Origin: Roseimarinus sp035271585 | Lineage (GTDB): Bacteria; Bacteroidota; Bacteroidia; Bacteroidales; Prolixibacteraceae | Direction: 5' to 3' | Length of the DNA stretch: 64,000 bases | Assembly: GCA_035271585.1 (NCBI GenBank) | Contig: DATERL010000142.1 | Span: forward strand, 1 to 64,000 | In this document: positions 43,694-53,462 of the stretch, piece after piece | How positions within the stretch are numbered: the first letter of the stretch is position 1 | How the letters are laid out: every line of letters starts with the position of its first letter | The notes under the pieces: model-generated | Database searches by the model: none | What the model was told of the DNA's origin: nothing | What the model saw: only the letters and a program-made list of their open reading frames with translations | Made by a program: the position numbers and the translations under genes

Positions 43694-44251
43694 ATGATAT
43701 TACCCGTTACAGTTTATGGCGACCCGCTACTTCGGTACGTTTCTAAGCCAATTACTCCAGATTATCCAAAACTGAATGAACTGATTGACAACATGTACGA
43801 AACCATGTACCAAGCTGATGGTGTTGGTTTGGCTGCGCCCCAAGTAGGGCTTTCAATCAGACTTTTCGTGATTGATTTAAGCCCTGTTGCCGAAGAAGAA
43901 CCCGAATTAAAGGACTTCAAAAAGGTGTTTATTAACGCACAAGTACTTGGTTCTGAAGGTGAGCCTTGGGAAATGGAAGAAGGTTGCTTGAGTTTACCCA
44001 ACATCCGCGAAAATGTTTCGCGCGACGAACAGGTTACCATTAATTACTTTGACGAAAACTGGAACGAAAAAACAGAAACCTACAATGCTTACGCTGCGCG
44101 GGTTATACTACACGAATACGACCACCTCGAAGGCAAACTTTTTGTTGATTACGTTTCGCCTTTGCGCAAAAAACTAATCAAAGGAAAATTACTTGCCATA
44201 TCGAAAGGAAAGGCGAACGTTTCGTACCGCATTAAAGCACCTCAAAAATAA
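43694..44251 (+). CDS. def: Peptide deformylase
   Basis: 185 residues. It removes the N-formyl group from nascent proteins. All three motifs are intact: GVGLAAPQVG (motif 1), EEGCLSLP with the metal-ligand Cys (motif 2) and HEYDHLEG with two metal-ligand His and the catalytic Glu (motif 3). It is 2 bp from ruvX and co-transcribed with it. Confidence 0.97.
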   Translation: MILPVTVYGDPLLRYVSKPITPDYPKLNELIDNMYETMYQADGVGLAAPQVGLSIRLFVIDLSPVAEEEPELKDFKKVFINAQVLGSEGEPWEMEEGCLSLPNIRENVSRDEQVTINYFDENWNEKTETYNAYAARVILHEYDHLEGKLFVDYVSPLRKKLIKGKLLAISKGKANVSYRIKAPQK

Positions 44252-44388
44252 TTTACAACGTAAAAATCACGCATTCATTTACCAAAAACCATGCTTCGTT
44301 AAGAAAGTGACAAGTTGATGGCTTCTGCAATTTTGATTCATTAAATTGATCATCATTTTCAATTAACTAATGAACTCAATCTATTGCG

Positions 44389-46416
44389 TTGAATAAAATA
44401 TTTGGAAAAATACCATTTCTGAAATACACGGTCGCGTTAATTACCGGCGTATTAATGGCTGCATTTCTCCCATTAAACCTGAGTGGTATTTTACTCATGT
44501 TATTTTTTGCCCTACTGTTTTTTATATTCAAAAAAGTGGGGAGGCAGAAAAGACATCAACAACAATGGCTAACTACGGCAGTTATTTTTTTAGCTATAGC
44601 CATCTTTAGCTTTTGTTACACCCATATTTTCAGAAATCACCTCTTCGATAAACAATTACCAACCAAAGCAATATACATAGGCACCATTGCAGAAAAAAGC
44701 AGTGCCAATAATCAACGCGAAAGGTATATTATAAAACTAAGCGGAGCAATCACCAACGATTCACTCGTTCGGGCACATGAACAAATACTGGTTTACTGTG
44801 ACGACGAGACCATAAATTCAACACTACATCCCGGAAATCAAATAACATTCAGCACTAGGCTTCACCCCGTTACATCAAACAACAATCCGGGTGAGTTCAA
44901 CTATCAAAGGTTTATGCAGAATAAAGGCATTCGGTATCAGGCTTTTTTAAAAACCGATATAAACTGCCTTCCTTACACCAACCATTCATTAAAAACCTTG
45001 GCCCTGAAAGCCCGCGAAAAACTTCTAAAACTTTATCGTGAATCGGGTATCAAGAATCAGGAATTTGCAGTATTGGCAGCGCTTACGTTAGGCGAAAAGA
45101 GCTATTTAAGCAGCAAAACTAAAAGTAGTTTCTCCTCGTCAGGGGCCATGCACGTATTGGCAGTATCGGGGCTTCATGTTGGTATTATTTTCGTGGTAAT
45201 TAACACTTTGCTAAATTTGCTCGGGAAAAACAAACGCAGCCGTTTAATAAAACTGGCTTTAGTGCTTTCATTTCTATGGGGATACGCGTTTATAACCGGT
45301 TTATCGCCTTCGGTGCTCAGAGCATGTACCATGTTCTCTTTTGTTGCCATTGGCGATAGCTTAAATCGAAAAACAAATATTTACAACACTTTAGCCGTTT
45401 CAGCTTTCGTTTTAATATTGATAAACCCCAATATTATTGGCGAAGTGGGCTTCCAATTATCGTATGCGGCAGTTGCCTCCATCGTATTTTTCCAACCCAA
45501 GGTATCAGCATTGCTTAAACCTAAAAACCGAATAATAAAGTACTTCTGGGATCTATTTGCCGTTTCGCTTGCTGCGCAAATTGGCACATTACCCTTCAGT
45601 ATTTTTTATTTTCATCAGTTCCCAGTTTACTTTTGGATGAGCAACTTTGTAGTAATACCCGCTGCCGGTTTTTTGCTATACGGAGCGCTGCTATTTTTCG
45701 CAACAAGCTTTATCCCCTATGCGACTATGGCACTTGCATTTATACTTAAAAAAATTACCGCGGCAATGAACGCATCAATTATTTTGATAGATTCTTTACC
45801 GGGCTCACTCATTCAAAATATATGGATTGACAAAATAACGCTGACCATATTGATTTTACTTGTTATTACTTTTGCACTGCTCACCGAAAAAAAACAATAC
45901 AAATCACTGATGCTTAATATGATATTACTCTTATCGCTCAGCATCAACCTTATAGTTCGCAATATTGTTTCAAATAAGCAGGACATTATTGTGTTTTACA
46001 ATAGTTATAACCAACAAATAATAAGCCTTATAAACGGCAAACAACACTTTTATTATAGCAATTCCGATACGTTGAACGATCAGACCCTAAACATGCTCGA
46101 AGCCAGTTCGGGCTTTTTCCATACAAACACTCCTGAGCCAATGAGCAAGGCGCCAGATAAAATACTGGCCATGCACAAAGGCTCTATTCTTTTCAAATAC
46201 CTATCAATTGATATTATCAAAGGTACCGGAAATTACGAAAAAAAGATTCATCACGATATTGAATGGAAACCTAAATATTCAAACATCACCATTGAAAATC
46301 CCTACAGATTACAACTAAAATATTTTGAAAATGGTAAAATGAAATCGTTAAACGCAAGAGATTCAACATTAAATTTTAAAACTAATATAAGCGGTTCCTT
46401 ACTGATATTTATGTAA
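44389..46416 (+). CDS. ComEC/Rec2-family competence membrane protein (no metallo-beta-lactamase domain)
   Basis: 675 residues starting at TTG 44389 (MNKIFGKIPFLKYTVALITG); no in-frame ATG precedes this. A first pair of membrane segments is followed by the OB-like ComEC N-terminal domain (~95-200), then the competence core with SGAMHVLAVSGLHVGIIF and TGLSPSVLRACTMF, and further helices to ~530. The C-terminal ~145 residues (IIVFYNSYNQQIISLI...) are beta-rich and lack HxHxDH, so the nuclease-like domain of classical ComEC is absent, as is common in Bacteroidota. It is expected to form the inner-membrane channel for single-stranded DNA uptake. Confidence 0.88.
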   Translation: MNKIFGKIPFLKYTVALITGVLMAAFLPLNLSGILLMLFFALLFFIFKKVGRQKRHQQQWLTTAVIFLAIAIFSFCYTHIFRNHLFDKQLPTKAIYIGTIAEKSSANNQRERYIIKLSGAITNDSLVRAHEQILVYCDDETINSTLHPGNQITFSTRLHPVTSNNNPGEFNYQRFMQNKGIRYQAFLKTDINCLPYTNHSLKTLALKAREKLLKLYRESGIKNQEFAVLAALTLGEKSYLSSKTKSSFSSSGAMHVLAVSGLHVGIIFVVINTLLNLLGKNKRSRLIKLALVLSFLWGYAFITGLSPSVLRACTMFSFVAIGDSLNRKTNIYNTLAVSAFVLILINPNIIGEVGFQLSYAAVASIVFFQPKVSALLKPKNRIIKYFWDLFAVSLAAQIGTLPFSIFYFHQFPVYFWMSNFVVIPAAGFLLYGALLFFATSFIPYATMALAFILKKITAAMNASIILIDSLPGSLIQNIWIDKITLTILILLVITFALLTEKKQYKSLMLNMILLLSLSINLIVRNIVSNKQDIIVFYNSYNQQIISLINGKQHFYYSNSDTLNDQTLNMLEASSGFFHTNTPEPMSKAPDKILAMHKGSILFKYLSIDIIKGTGNYEKKIHHDIEWKPKYSNITIENPYRLQLKYFENGKMKSLNARDSTLNFKTNISGSLLIFM

Positions 46417-46463
46417 ATTTACCTCTATGTTTATTCAGGTTAAATAATGTATTGCTTTAATGA

Positions 46464-46557
46464 AAAGAGCAAAGTATTTTAGTTAAGACGATAGTTTATT
46501 CGTTTATTTGCCGCCTAATTTTTGATGGGATTTAATAGAACTATTTTTTTGCTCTTT
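46464..46557 (+). promoter_or_regulatory. Upstream inverted repeat before trkA
   Basis: AAAGAGCAAA (46464-46473) and TTTGCTCTTT (46548-46557) are perfect 10-bp complements separated by 74 bp and ending 23 bp before the trkA ATG. In a transcript they could close a large stem-loop, or as DNA they could be paired protein sites. No known riboswitch core is recognised between the arms. Confidence 0.3.
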
Positions 46558-46580
46558 ATAATATAATTAAGTAAAAGAAA

Positions 46581-47915
46581 ATGAAAGTTGTAATTGCTGG
46601 AGCGGGCGAAGTAGGAACACACTTGGCCATGATGTTGAGTAAGGAAGATCATGAAATTACATTAATAGACGATGACAATGAAAAGTTAGAGAAAATATCA
46701 ACTCAACTTGATTTACTTACTTACACAGGAGCTGCCAACTCGATAAAAGACCTAAAAGAAGCTGGAATAGCAAAAGCCGATTTGTTTATTGCAGTAACCC
46801 CCTATGAATCGCGTAACATATTAGCCTGTATTTTAGCCAAAGATTTAGGCGCAAAAAAAACACTTGCCCGAATCAATAATGCCGAATACCTTAAGCGTGA
46901 GCACAAACCACGTTTTACCGAATTAGGGGTTGATGAATTAATTTATCCCGAAACCCTGGCAGCCAAAGAAATTATAGCATCGGTAAAACAGCCCGGAGCT
47001 AGATTAATGCACGAATTTTCTAATGGAAAATTAATTCTGTTCGGTATCAAAATTAGGGAGAATGCTCAAATCGCAAACAAATCCTTGTCCCAAATTGCCA
47101 AAGAAACCGAACATTTCAGAGCAGTAGCCATAACCCGTGGCGATACCACCATTATTCCCAAAGGTCGCGACGTTATTTTGAACGACGACACCGTTTATTT
47201 TGTAACTACCCGCACCGGAATGCAAGATTTATATGATCGCTCGGGGAAAAAACTTTTCGATGTCAAAAATATCATGTTTTTAGGTGGTAGCCATATTGCC
47301 GAAAAAACCATCGAAAAATTAAACGACCAATTCAACATTAAACTAATTGAACAAGATAAAGAACGCTGCCAAGAACTAGCCGATAAATTCAGTAACATAC
47401 TGGTAATTAACGGAAATGGATGCGATCTCGATCTTTTAAAAGAAGAAGGAATTGAAAAAATGGATGCCTTTGTGGCAGTAACCGGCAACTCCGAAACCAA
47501 CATCCTCACTTGCCAGTTAGCCAAAAAAATGGGAGTAAAACGTACCATCGCCGAAATCGAAAACATCGGTTTTATAAGTTTAGCCGAACAAATGGGTATT
47601 GGTAGCGTAATTAACAAAAAATTCATAGCCGCCAGTTTCATCTATCGCTTTTCAATGTTATCGGAAATATCGAACGTACGGATTCTCACCTCAACCGAAG
47701 CTGAAGTAGTTGAAGTTATTGCCAACGAAGGCTCTAAAGCAACACGCAAACTGGTAAAAGACCTCGATTTTCCTGACAATGCTAAGATTGGAGGAATTGT
47801 TCGCGGCCTTAATGGCTTTATTGTTACCGGCGAAACCCAAATATTATCAGGCGATAAAGTGGTTATTTTTGCACTCCCCAAAGCCATCCGAAAAGTTGAT
47901 AAGTTCTTTAAATAA
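46581..47915 (+). CDS. trkA: Trk potassium uptake system NAD-binding regulator
   Basis: 444 residues with two RCK modules, each a Rossmann domain plus a TrkA-C domain: KVVIAGAGEVGTHLAMMLSKEDHEITLIDDD (start) and NIMFLGGSHIAEKTIEKL (from ~225). The second glycine motif is degenerate (GGSHIA), so NAD binding probably relies on the first. It gates the TrkH channel in the inner membrane. trkH follows 9 bp later. Confidence 0.95.
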   Translation: MKVVIAGAGEVGTHLAMMLSKEDHEITLIDDDNEKLEKISTQLDLLTYTGAANSIKDLKEAGIAKADLFIAVTPYESRNILACILAKDLGAKKTLARINNAEYLKREHKPRFTELGVDELIYPETLAAKEIIASVKQPGARLMHEFSNGKLILFGIKIRENAQIANKSLSQIAKETEHFRAVAITRGDTTIIPKGRDVILNDDTVYFVTTRTGMQDLYDRSGKKLFDVKNIMFLGGSHIAEKTIEKLNDQFNIKLIEQDKERCQELADKFSNILVINGNGCDLDLLKEEGIEKMDAFVAVTGNSETNILTCQLAKKMGVKRTIAEIENIGFISLAEQMGIGSVINKKFIAASFIYRFSMLSEISNVRILTSTEAEVVEVIANEGSKATRKLVKDLDFPDNAKIGGIVRGLNGFIVTGETQILSGDKVVIFALPKAIRKVDKFFK

Positions 47916-47924
47916 AGAGGCACA

Positions 47925-49373
47925 ATGATCAATTTCAAAATTATATTTCGAACCATTGGTTTTTTATTAATTGGAGAAGCGCTTTTCATGCTAATTCCCT
48001 TATTAATATCATTCTTTTACGGCGAATACGACACTTTAGGCTTTTTGTATTCATCAGTAATCACCTTACTAACAGGTAGTTTTATTCTTGCCCTGACCTT
48101 TAAAGCCACTAAAAACCTTGGTAAACGCGAAGGCTATATCATTGTAAGTATCGTATGGATATTCTTTTCATTATTTGGGAGCTTGCCTTTTTATTTAAGC
48201 GAAGCCATACCAGTTTACCACGATGCTTTTTTCGAAACCATGTCGGGTTTCACTACCACGGGCGCATCGATACTTAACAATGTTGAAGAAATGCCCCATG
48301 GTATTTTATTCTGGAGAAGCCTCACTCAATGGCTTGGAGGAATGGGAATTGTGGTGTTGTCGTTGGCTATTTTACCCGCATTTGGTATTGGTGGCATGTC
48401 GCTTTTTGCGGCCGAAGCACCAGGCATTACTACCGATAAAGTTAATCCTAAAATAAAGGACACTGCAAAAATTCTTTGGAACGTGTACCTTATTTTCACG
48501 ATCATCGAGATTTTCTTACTCAAGTTTGGGGGCATGAGTTTTTTCGATTCCATTTGTCACTCGCTCACCACAATGGCCACTGGAGGTTACTCTACCAAAC
48601 AAGCAAGCATTGCTTACTGGGATTCGCCTTACATTCAATACGTGATTACCCTATTTATGATATTGGCAGGTACAAATTTTTCGCTTTCTTATTTCGCCAT
48701 TGCCGGAAAACCGGGGCGCTTGTTTAAAAACGAAGAATTCAAATTCTATATTTTATTTATTGCTTTAGCAACAATAATTGCAACCACTAGCTTATTTTTC
48801 TTTACCGATTATGGATTTGAAAAATCATTTCGAAATTCAATTTTTCAAGTGGTTTCAATCATGACCACTACCGGGTTTGTAAGCGACAACTATCTGCTTT
48901 GGCCAACGGCATTGATTGGCTTAATATTTATACTTTTCTTTATTGGCGGATCGACAGGATCGACCAGCGGCGGCGTTAAAACCATGCGCATTGCCCTACT
49001 TATAAAAAATACTTATTACGAGCTGCGTCGTTTAATTCATCCCAACGCCGTTATCCCTGTTCGGTTTAACAAAAAATCGATTAACCAACAAATAATCAAC
49101 AACGTACTGGCATTTTTCTTCACGTATATTGCCATATTTTTTATTAGTACATTTATCTTTTTACTTTTTGTCGACGATTTTGACACAGCCATTGGCGCCG
49201 TTGCCTCATCGTTAGCGAACGCAGGCCCTGGATTAGGCGCTACCGGTCCAATTGAGACCTATGCTTTTATCCCAGCAGGCGGTAAATGGTTCCTCTCTTT
49301 TCTGATGCTACTCGGAAGACTCGAATTATTTACCATTATCGTTATTTTATCGCCATCGTTCTGGAAACGATAA
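47925..49373 (+). CDS. trkH: Trk/Ktr potassium uptake channel subunit
   Basis: 482 residues with four M1-P-M2-type repeats. Selectivity-loop glycines appear in GFTTTGASI, TMATGGYSTK, TMTTTGFVSDNY and the last repeat ANAGPGLGATGP. SLTQWLGGMGIVVLSLAILP and STGSTSGGVKTMRI are highly conserved TrkH segments. Together with TrkA it imports K+ at the expense of the membrane potential. Confidence 0.95.
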   Translation: MINFKIIFRTIGFLLIGEALFMLIPLLISFFYGEYDTLGFLYSSVITLLTGSFILALTFKATKNLGKREGYIIVSIVWIFFSLFGSLPFYLSEAIPVYHDAFFETMSGFTTTGASILNNVEEMPHGILFWRSLTQWLGGMGIVVLSLAILPAFGIGGMSLFAAEAPGITTDKVNPKIKDTAKILWNVYLIFTIIEIFLLKFGGMSFFDSICHSLTTMATGGYSTKQASIAYWDSPYIQYVITLFMILAGTNFSLSYFAIAGKPGRLFKNEEFKFYILFIALATIIATTSLFFFTDYGFEKSFRNSIFQVVSIMTTTGFVSDNYLLWPTALIGLIFILFFIGGSTGSTSGGVKTMRIALLIKNTYYELRRLIHPNAVIPVRFNKKSINQQIINNVLAFFFTYIAIFFISTFIFLLFVDDFDTAIGAVASSLANAGPGLGATGPIETYAFIPAGGKWFLSFLMLLGRLELFTIIVILSPSFWKR

Positions 49374-49416
49374 AAAGAATAGTTTATCTTTATGTGCACA
49401 TTTTTACATAATAATT

Positions 49417-50031
49417 ATGCTCATAAAATTATATAACGAAAATCCTGATCAACGTAAAATCAATCAAATTATTGATTTACTGCGAAGTGGTGGAATTTTT
49501 ATCTACCCTACCGATACCGTTTATAGTATGGGTTGCGACATTACAAATCAAAAAGCAGTTGAAAAAGTGGCGCACTTAAAGGGTATAAAAGTTGAAAAAT
49601 CACATTTTTCGTTTATTTGTCATGATTTGAGCCAATTATCTGACTTTACTCGGCCACTCCCCAACCCCATTTTTAAACTTATGCGCCGTAACCTGCCCGG
49701 TCCATTCACCTTTATACTCGAAGCAAACAATAATGTACCCCGCTATTTTAAAGGGAAAAAGAAAACGGTAGGCATTCGTGTGCCCAACAACAATATTATT
49801 CGCGAAATTGTAAAAGAACTGGGCAACCCCGTTTTCTCATCATCGATTCACAGCAGCGACGATATCGAAGCTTTTATAACCGATCCCGAGCTTATTTACG
49901 AAGAATACGCCAATAAAGTAGATGTTGTTATTGATGGCGGATATGGCGACAACCGCGTTTCAACAATAATTGACTGTACCAACAACGAGATTGAAATAAT
50001 TCGTCAGGGAAAAGGTGATCTTATCTATTAA
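49417..50031 (+). CDS. L-threonylcarbamoyladenylate synthase family protein (Sua5/YciO/YrdC)
   Basis: 204 residues of a single YrdC domain: GGIFIYPTDTVYSMGCD, HLKGIKVEKSHFSFICHDLSQLSDF, LPGPFTFILEA, KTVGIRVPNN and VSTIIDCTNNEIEIIRQG. YrdC/Sua5 make threonylcarbamoyl-AMP for the t6A37 modification of ANN-decoding tRNAs. The KxR motif is somewhat altered (KVEKSHF), so it could be the YciO branch, whose role is less clear. TcdA, which acts on t6A, is also in this window (57244-57954). Confidence 0.85.
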   Translation: MLIKLYNENPDQRKINQIIDLLRSGGIFIYPTDTVYSMGCDITNQKAVEKVAHLKGIKVEKSHFSFICHDLSQLSDFTRPLPNPIFKLMRRNLPGPFTFILEANNNVPRYFKGKKKTVGIRVPNNNIIREIVKELGNPVFSSSIHSSDDIEAFITDPELIYEEYANKVDVVIDGGYGDNRVSTIIDCTNNEIEIIRQGKGDLIY

Positions 50032-50043
50032 ACTGAAAAAAAT

Positions 50044-51810
50044 ATGCTTCGAGTAAAGCCAATTGTAAAAATAGCACTGCTGTTGTTTTCAATTCTATTT
50101 TTAGTTTCGTGCCTTAGCAAAAAGGAGACTGAAATAAAACTAAACAAAGGCATATACGATGGAAACATCGGAAATGATACGCTTATTTTTGTCATCGATT
50201 CGGTTTTTCCCGAAAAAGAGAGTTTATACATCGATTCATTAAAAAATGCCAACAATTTACCTGCACCCAAAAAGAATAACTTTCAAATATTTTTAACCCG
50301 GTTTTTCAAAAACAATAAAAACGACACACTGCTATACATTTATAGTGGTTTTTATATTCATAAACGAGGAATGGCTATTGAAACCAAACAAGCTTTCTCA
50401 ATTATACAAAAAAGTCAAACTGCGAGTTTTTCCTCACTGGAGTACGAAGGCCGTTTAAAACATGTAAATCAACAAGATAAACTAAATGGCACACTGAAAA
50501 TAAAGGGCAAAAAATCGTCGATATTTTTTTGGAAGAACAAACGAAACATTTTAATGGCAATTCGAAAAACTGCATTAATTCCCAGTACTTCACGTTACAA
50601 TGATCCCATTTTCAAAAAAACAGCCATTCAAACCGATATTGTTTATGGAAAAGCCAGGGGCTACTGGAGCACAACCCCCTATCTCGACGATCCTTACGTA
50701 TATATTTTGGCCAGGGGAATGATTAACTTTTGGAAAGGCGTTAAAGAACTGGATCTGGATTTAGACCTTTACCTACCCGAAAATGATAAGCAAAAGTTAC
50801 GTCCATTGTTATTACTTGTTCACGGCGGTGCCTTTTACATAGGCAACAAACAATCAGAAACCGAGAAAATACTGGGCGAACATTTTGCCAGCCGTGGATA
50901 CGTAGTGGCATCAATAAACTACCGAATGGGTTTTAGAATGAAACAAGTGGACGTTGAACGTGCGGGTTACATGTCCGTTCAGGATGTTCATGCCGCATTA
51001 AGGTTTTTATCACATAATGCCAAAAAATATGGCATCGACCCCATGCACGTTTATGTAGCCGGAACAAGTGCCGGCGCAATTGCTTCGCTCACCATTGCCT
51101 ACCTCGATAACAAAGAACGCCCCAAAAGTACATTTGGTAATAGATTTAAAATTGACCTTGGTAACGTTGAAACGAGCGGAAATAAATATACCGAAACATT
51201 TAAAATTCGTGGAGTTGGCAACATGTGGGGTGCTTTAACCGATACTACAATAATCAGCAAAGGACAAAATGTACCGGTTATCTCGTTCCATGGCGACAAC
51301 GACGATATCGTGCCCATAGATTACGATTACCCTTTTCGCTTTATGCTTGGTGCAAATCGGCTGGTTATGAGCAAAATGTATGGTTCAAAACCCGTTCACG
51401 AACAGCTCAAGTGCTTAAAAATCGACAATAAACTGATTGTTTTTAAAAACAAGGGGCACGAACCTCAACTTGATTATTTCAAAACTATAAATCATTTAAT
51501 GGACACCATTTCGAACCAATTAACTGGTTTTTTCAACCAATATACTCTCCCAACTATTCAAACCGATTTCGAAAACATAAGCATTGAACCAAGTGATTCA
51601 ATTTCGGCCATCAATTATACTGTCAGCTACGGAAATTTAAGTTTGATTAATATTATAGGCGGACTGCAAATTTCGCCCGACAGTCTCGATAACCGGGTAA
51701 TTTGGTATAGCGATGCCACGGATCATCGCCTCGAAATATATGCCACCAACCACCTTGCAGCCACTAAAGTAAAAAACATTAAAGTTGAATTGCTTAGCAA
51801 AAAACAATAG
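50044..51810 (+). CDS. Lipoprotein alpha/beta-hydrolase (carboxylesterase type)
   Basis: 588 residues with a lipoprotein signal (lipobox LVSC). An N-terminal ~230-residue region of unknown fold (which includes a stretch NDPIFKKTAIQTDIVYGKARGYWS) leads into an alpha/beta-hydrolase: oxyanion HGGAFYIG, nucleophile GTSAGA, acid in FHGDNDDIVP and His in NKGHEPQ. This composition resembles the esterases of the hormone-sensitive-lipase or carboxylesterase branch. The last ~90 residues are beta-rich. The substrate is unknown. It follows the YrdC gene by 12 bp and ends 4 bp from the convergent carbonic anhydrase gene. Confidence 0.82.
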   Translation: MLRVKPIVKIALLLFSILFLVSCLSKKETEIKLNKGIYDGNIGNDTLIFVIDSVFPEKESLYIDSLKNANNLPAPKKNNFQIFLTRFFKNNKNDTLLYIYSGFYIHKRGMAIETKQAFSIIQKSQTASFSSLEYEGRLKHVNQQDKLNGTLKIKGKKSSIFFWKNKRNILMAIRKTALIPSTSRYNDPIFKKTAIQTDIVYGKARGYWSTTPYLDDPYVYILARGMINFWKGVKELDLDLDLYLPENDKQKLRPLLLLVHGGAFYIGNKQSETEKILGEHFASRGYVVASINYRMGFRMKQVDVERAGYMSVQDVHAALRFLSHNAKKYGIDPMHVYVAGTSAGAIASLTIAYLDNKERPKSTFGNRFKIDLGNVETSGNKYTETFKIRGVGNMWGALTDTTIISKGQNVPVISFHGDNDDIVPIDYDYPFRFMLGANRLVMSKMYGSKPVHEQLKCLKIDNKLIVFKNKGHEPQLDYFKTINHLMDTISNQLTGFFNQYTLPTIQTDFENISIEPSDSISAINYTVSYGNLSLINIIGGLQISPDSLDNRVIWYSDATDHRLEIYATNHLAATKVKNIKVELLSKKQ

Positions 51811-51814
51811 CAGT

Positions 51815-52441
51815 TTAAATGATGCGGTAAATCTCCATGATTTCGTTCATTATTTTGTCGAAATCAATTTTTAGGTCGATTAGTTTGCCGGTGCTGATGT
51901 CGAAAACCCAACCGTGCACTTTAATACGCTTTTCGTTGTAGGCTTTTTGCACATCGGCTGTTTTAATCACATTCACACATTGCTCTTGTACATTAAGCTC
52001 TACAAGCCTTTTGTAACGGGTATCTTCGTCAACTATTACATCCAAGTCGGTTTTATGAAGGCGATATACATCGCGAATATTACGCAACCATGGATTAAGT
52101 ATTCCCAAATCGGCCGATTGCATGGCTGCTTTTACCCCAGTACAGTAATAATGCCCACACACTACTATGTGCTTCACTTTTAAATGAGTAGCCGCATAAC
52201 TCACAACCGACATGGCACTTAAATCGTTGTTTGAAACCATGTTGGCTATATTGCGATAAACAAATGCCTGCCCAGGCTGTACCCCCATCAAATCCTCAGC
52301 TGTAACCCTGCTGTCGGAACACCCAATATATAGGAATTCGGGGTTTTGTCCCTCCGACAATTCTTTAAAATAATTACTGTTGTTGTTTAACTTTTCGTCA
52401 ACCCATTTACGATTGTTTTCAAAAATTCGGGTTACATCCAT
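51815..52441 (-). CDS. Beta-class carbonic anhydrase
   Basis: 208 residues. It hydrates CO2 to bicarbonate. Zinc ligands are Cys41 and, via HIVVCGHYYC, His97 and Cys100; the Asp43-Arg45 dyad is in CSDSRV. The rest, NPWLRNIRDVYRLH and YNEKRIKVHGWVFDISTGKL, is typical. It is not linked to other genes and is preceded by a long gap. Confidence 0.95.
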   Translation of the reverse strand: MDVTRIFENNRKWVDEKLNNNSNYFKELSEGQNPEFLYIGCSDSRVTAEDLMGVQPGQAFVYRNIANMVSNNDLSAMSVVSYAATHLKVKHIVVCGHYYCTGVKAAMQSADLGILNPWLRNIRDVYRLHKTDLDVIVDEDTRYKRLVELNVQEQCVNVIKTADVQKAYNEKRIKVHGWVFDISTGKLIDLKIDFDKIMNEIMEIYRII

Positions 52442-52931
52442 ACTTTTCGGTTTTTATTCAAATAAGATAATTGCTGATAATAACATTTTTAGGGTTTATA
52501 TGTTTAGCCATGCCAACATGAAAATAAATAAAGCCAATACTACTGCACCAATGCGAACAGTCAGAAGAGCTTGATTTACCGGAGACTTATAATAGATTCG
52601 CACCAGCACTTTGAGAACATTCAAAATTGCAAAATTGCATCGAAAACCCAATCCCAACAAGGCATTATAAAGAGCAGGGTATCGGTTTTGCCAATTGGTT
52701 AAACCTGAAAGCAACGAAAAACAAACACGCTAGCACAAAAAAAATACATGTGGATTTCAATTGCAATCCTTACTATCATATTCAAACTCCAGCAGCGATA
52801 TTTTATTCGAAATCCACCTACGTATAAAAAAATATCTAAAAATAGCATAACAAGCCCCAAGCCAATAAAGCAAAATAACCTGATAAAATATCCACAACGC
52901 TTAAAAAAGAAGCAATAGCCAGCTTTATGTA
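52442..52931. other. 490-bp region with only one doubtful small ORF
   Basis: Apart from a possible 72-residue ORF (52496-52714, minus) I find no gene, RNA, repeat or strong hairpin. The right half (52740-52930) is AT-rich with no long frame. Confidence 0.6.
52496..52714 (-). CDS. Possible small membrane protein (uncertain)
   Basis: 72 residues from a TTG start, in a frame with coding-like codon choice. The C-terminal half (LLTVRIGAVVLALFIFMLAWLNI) is a clear hydrophobic helix, and the N-terminal half contains SGLTNWQNRYPALYNALLGLGFRCNFAILN. No ATG start is available before a stop six codons upstream. It could be a real small protein, a decayed gene fragment or chance. I do not recognise a family. 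Confidence 0.3.
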   Translation of the reverse strand: MLSGLTNWQNRYPALYNALLGLGFRCNFAILNVLKVLVRIYYKSPVNQALLTVRIGAVVLALFIFMLAWLNI

Positions 52932-53438
52932 TTATTTAATGTCTTCGGCCATTAGGGTTTTAACAATGGAATAAACTACTGGGCAAACTTCACAATTCTT
53001 TTTAGTAAGGTTGAGAATTTGTACCATTTTCCGGCGGTCGGTATGCGGATATTCGCGACAAGCCTTGGGCCGGCTTTCATAAACCATGCAATAATTATCA
53101 GGCATCAAAAAGGGACAGGGCGAAAGATTAAAAACATAATCGTGGTCTTCATCAATATGAAAATACTCATTGATTAAATCGGCTGCTTTTCTTTTAAAAT
53201 GCTTGGCCAAACGGTCAATGTCTTTTTCGGTAACAATGGGGCTGAGCGTTGTGCAACAATTAGCGCAATTGAGACAATTAAAATGCTCAAAAGCTTGGTG
53301 GTGCAGTGCATGAAAACGATCGTCGAGGTTTTTGGGCTTTTTTTTTCGCAAATGCTGAAAAAACGCATCAAAGGCCTTTTTATCCTGACTCACCAATTGC
53401 TTCAGCTCTTCGGAAGTACGGTATTCAACTATCGGCAT
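52932..53438 (-). CDS. YkgJ-family cysteine-cluster protein
   Basis: 168 residues. The conserved Cys pattern CLNCANCC, then CPFL, YCMVYESRPKACREYP and CEVCPVVY is that of the YkgJ/CxxCxxCC family (putative zinc or iron-sulfur binders). Function is unknown. It may form a unit with the exporter gene 24 bp upstream. Confidence 0.9.
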   Translation of the reverse strand: MPIVEYRTSEELKQLVSQDKKAFDAFFQHLRKKKPKNLDDRFHALHHQAFEHFNCLNCANCCTTLSPIVTEKDIDRLAKHFKRKAADLINEYFHIDEDHDYVFNLSPCPFLMPDNYCMVYESRPKACREYPHTDRRKMVQILNLTKKNCEVCPVVYSIVKTLMAEDIK

Positions 53439-53462
53439 AAGGCAATAATTATTTTGGGTTTG

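Noticed and set aside
52627..52827. Plus-strand 66-residue ORF
   Set aside because: Low-complexity composition, antisense to a slightly better candidate, and no recognisable domain.
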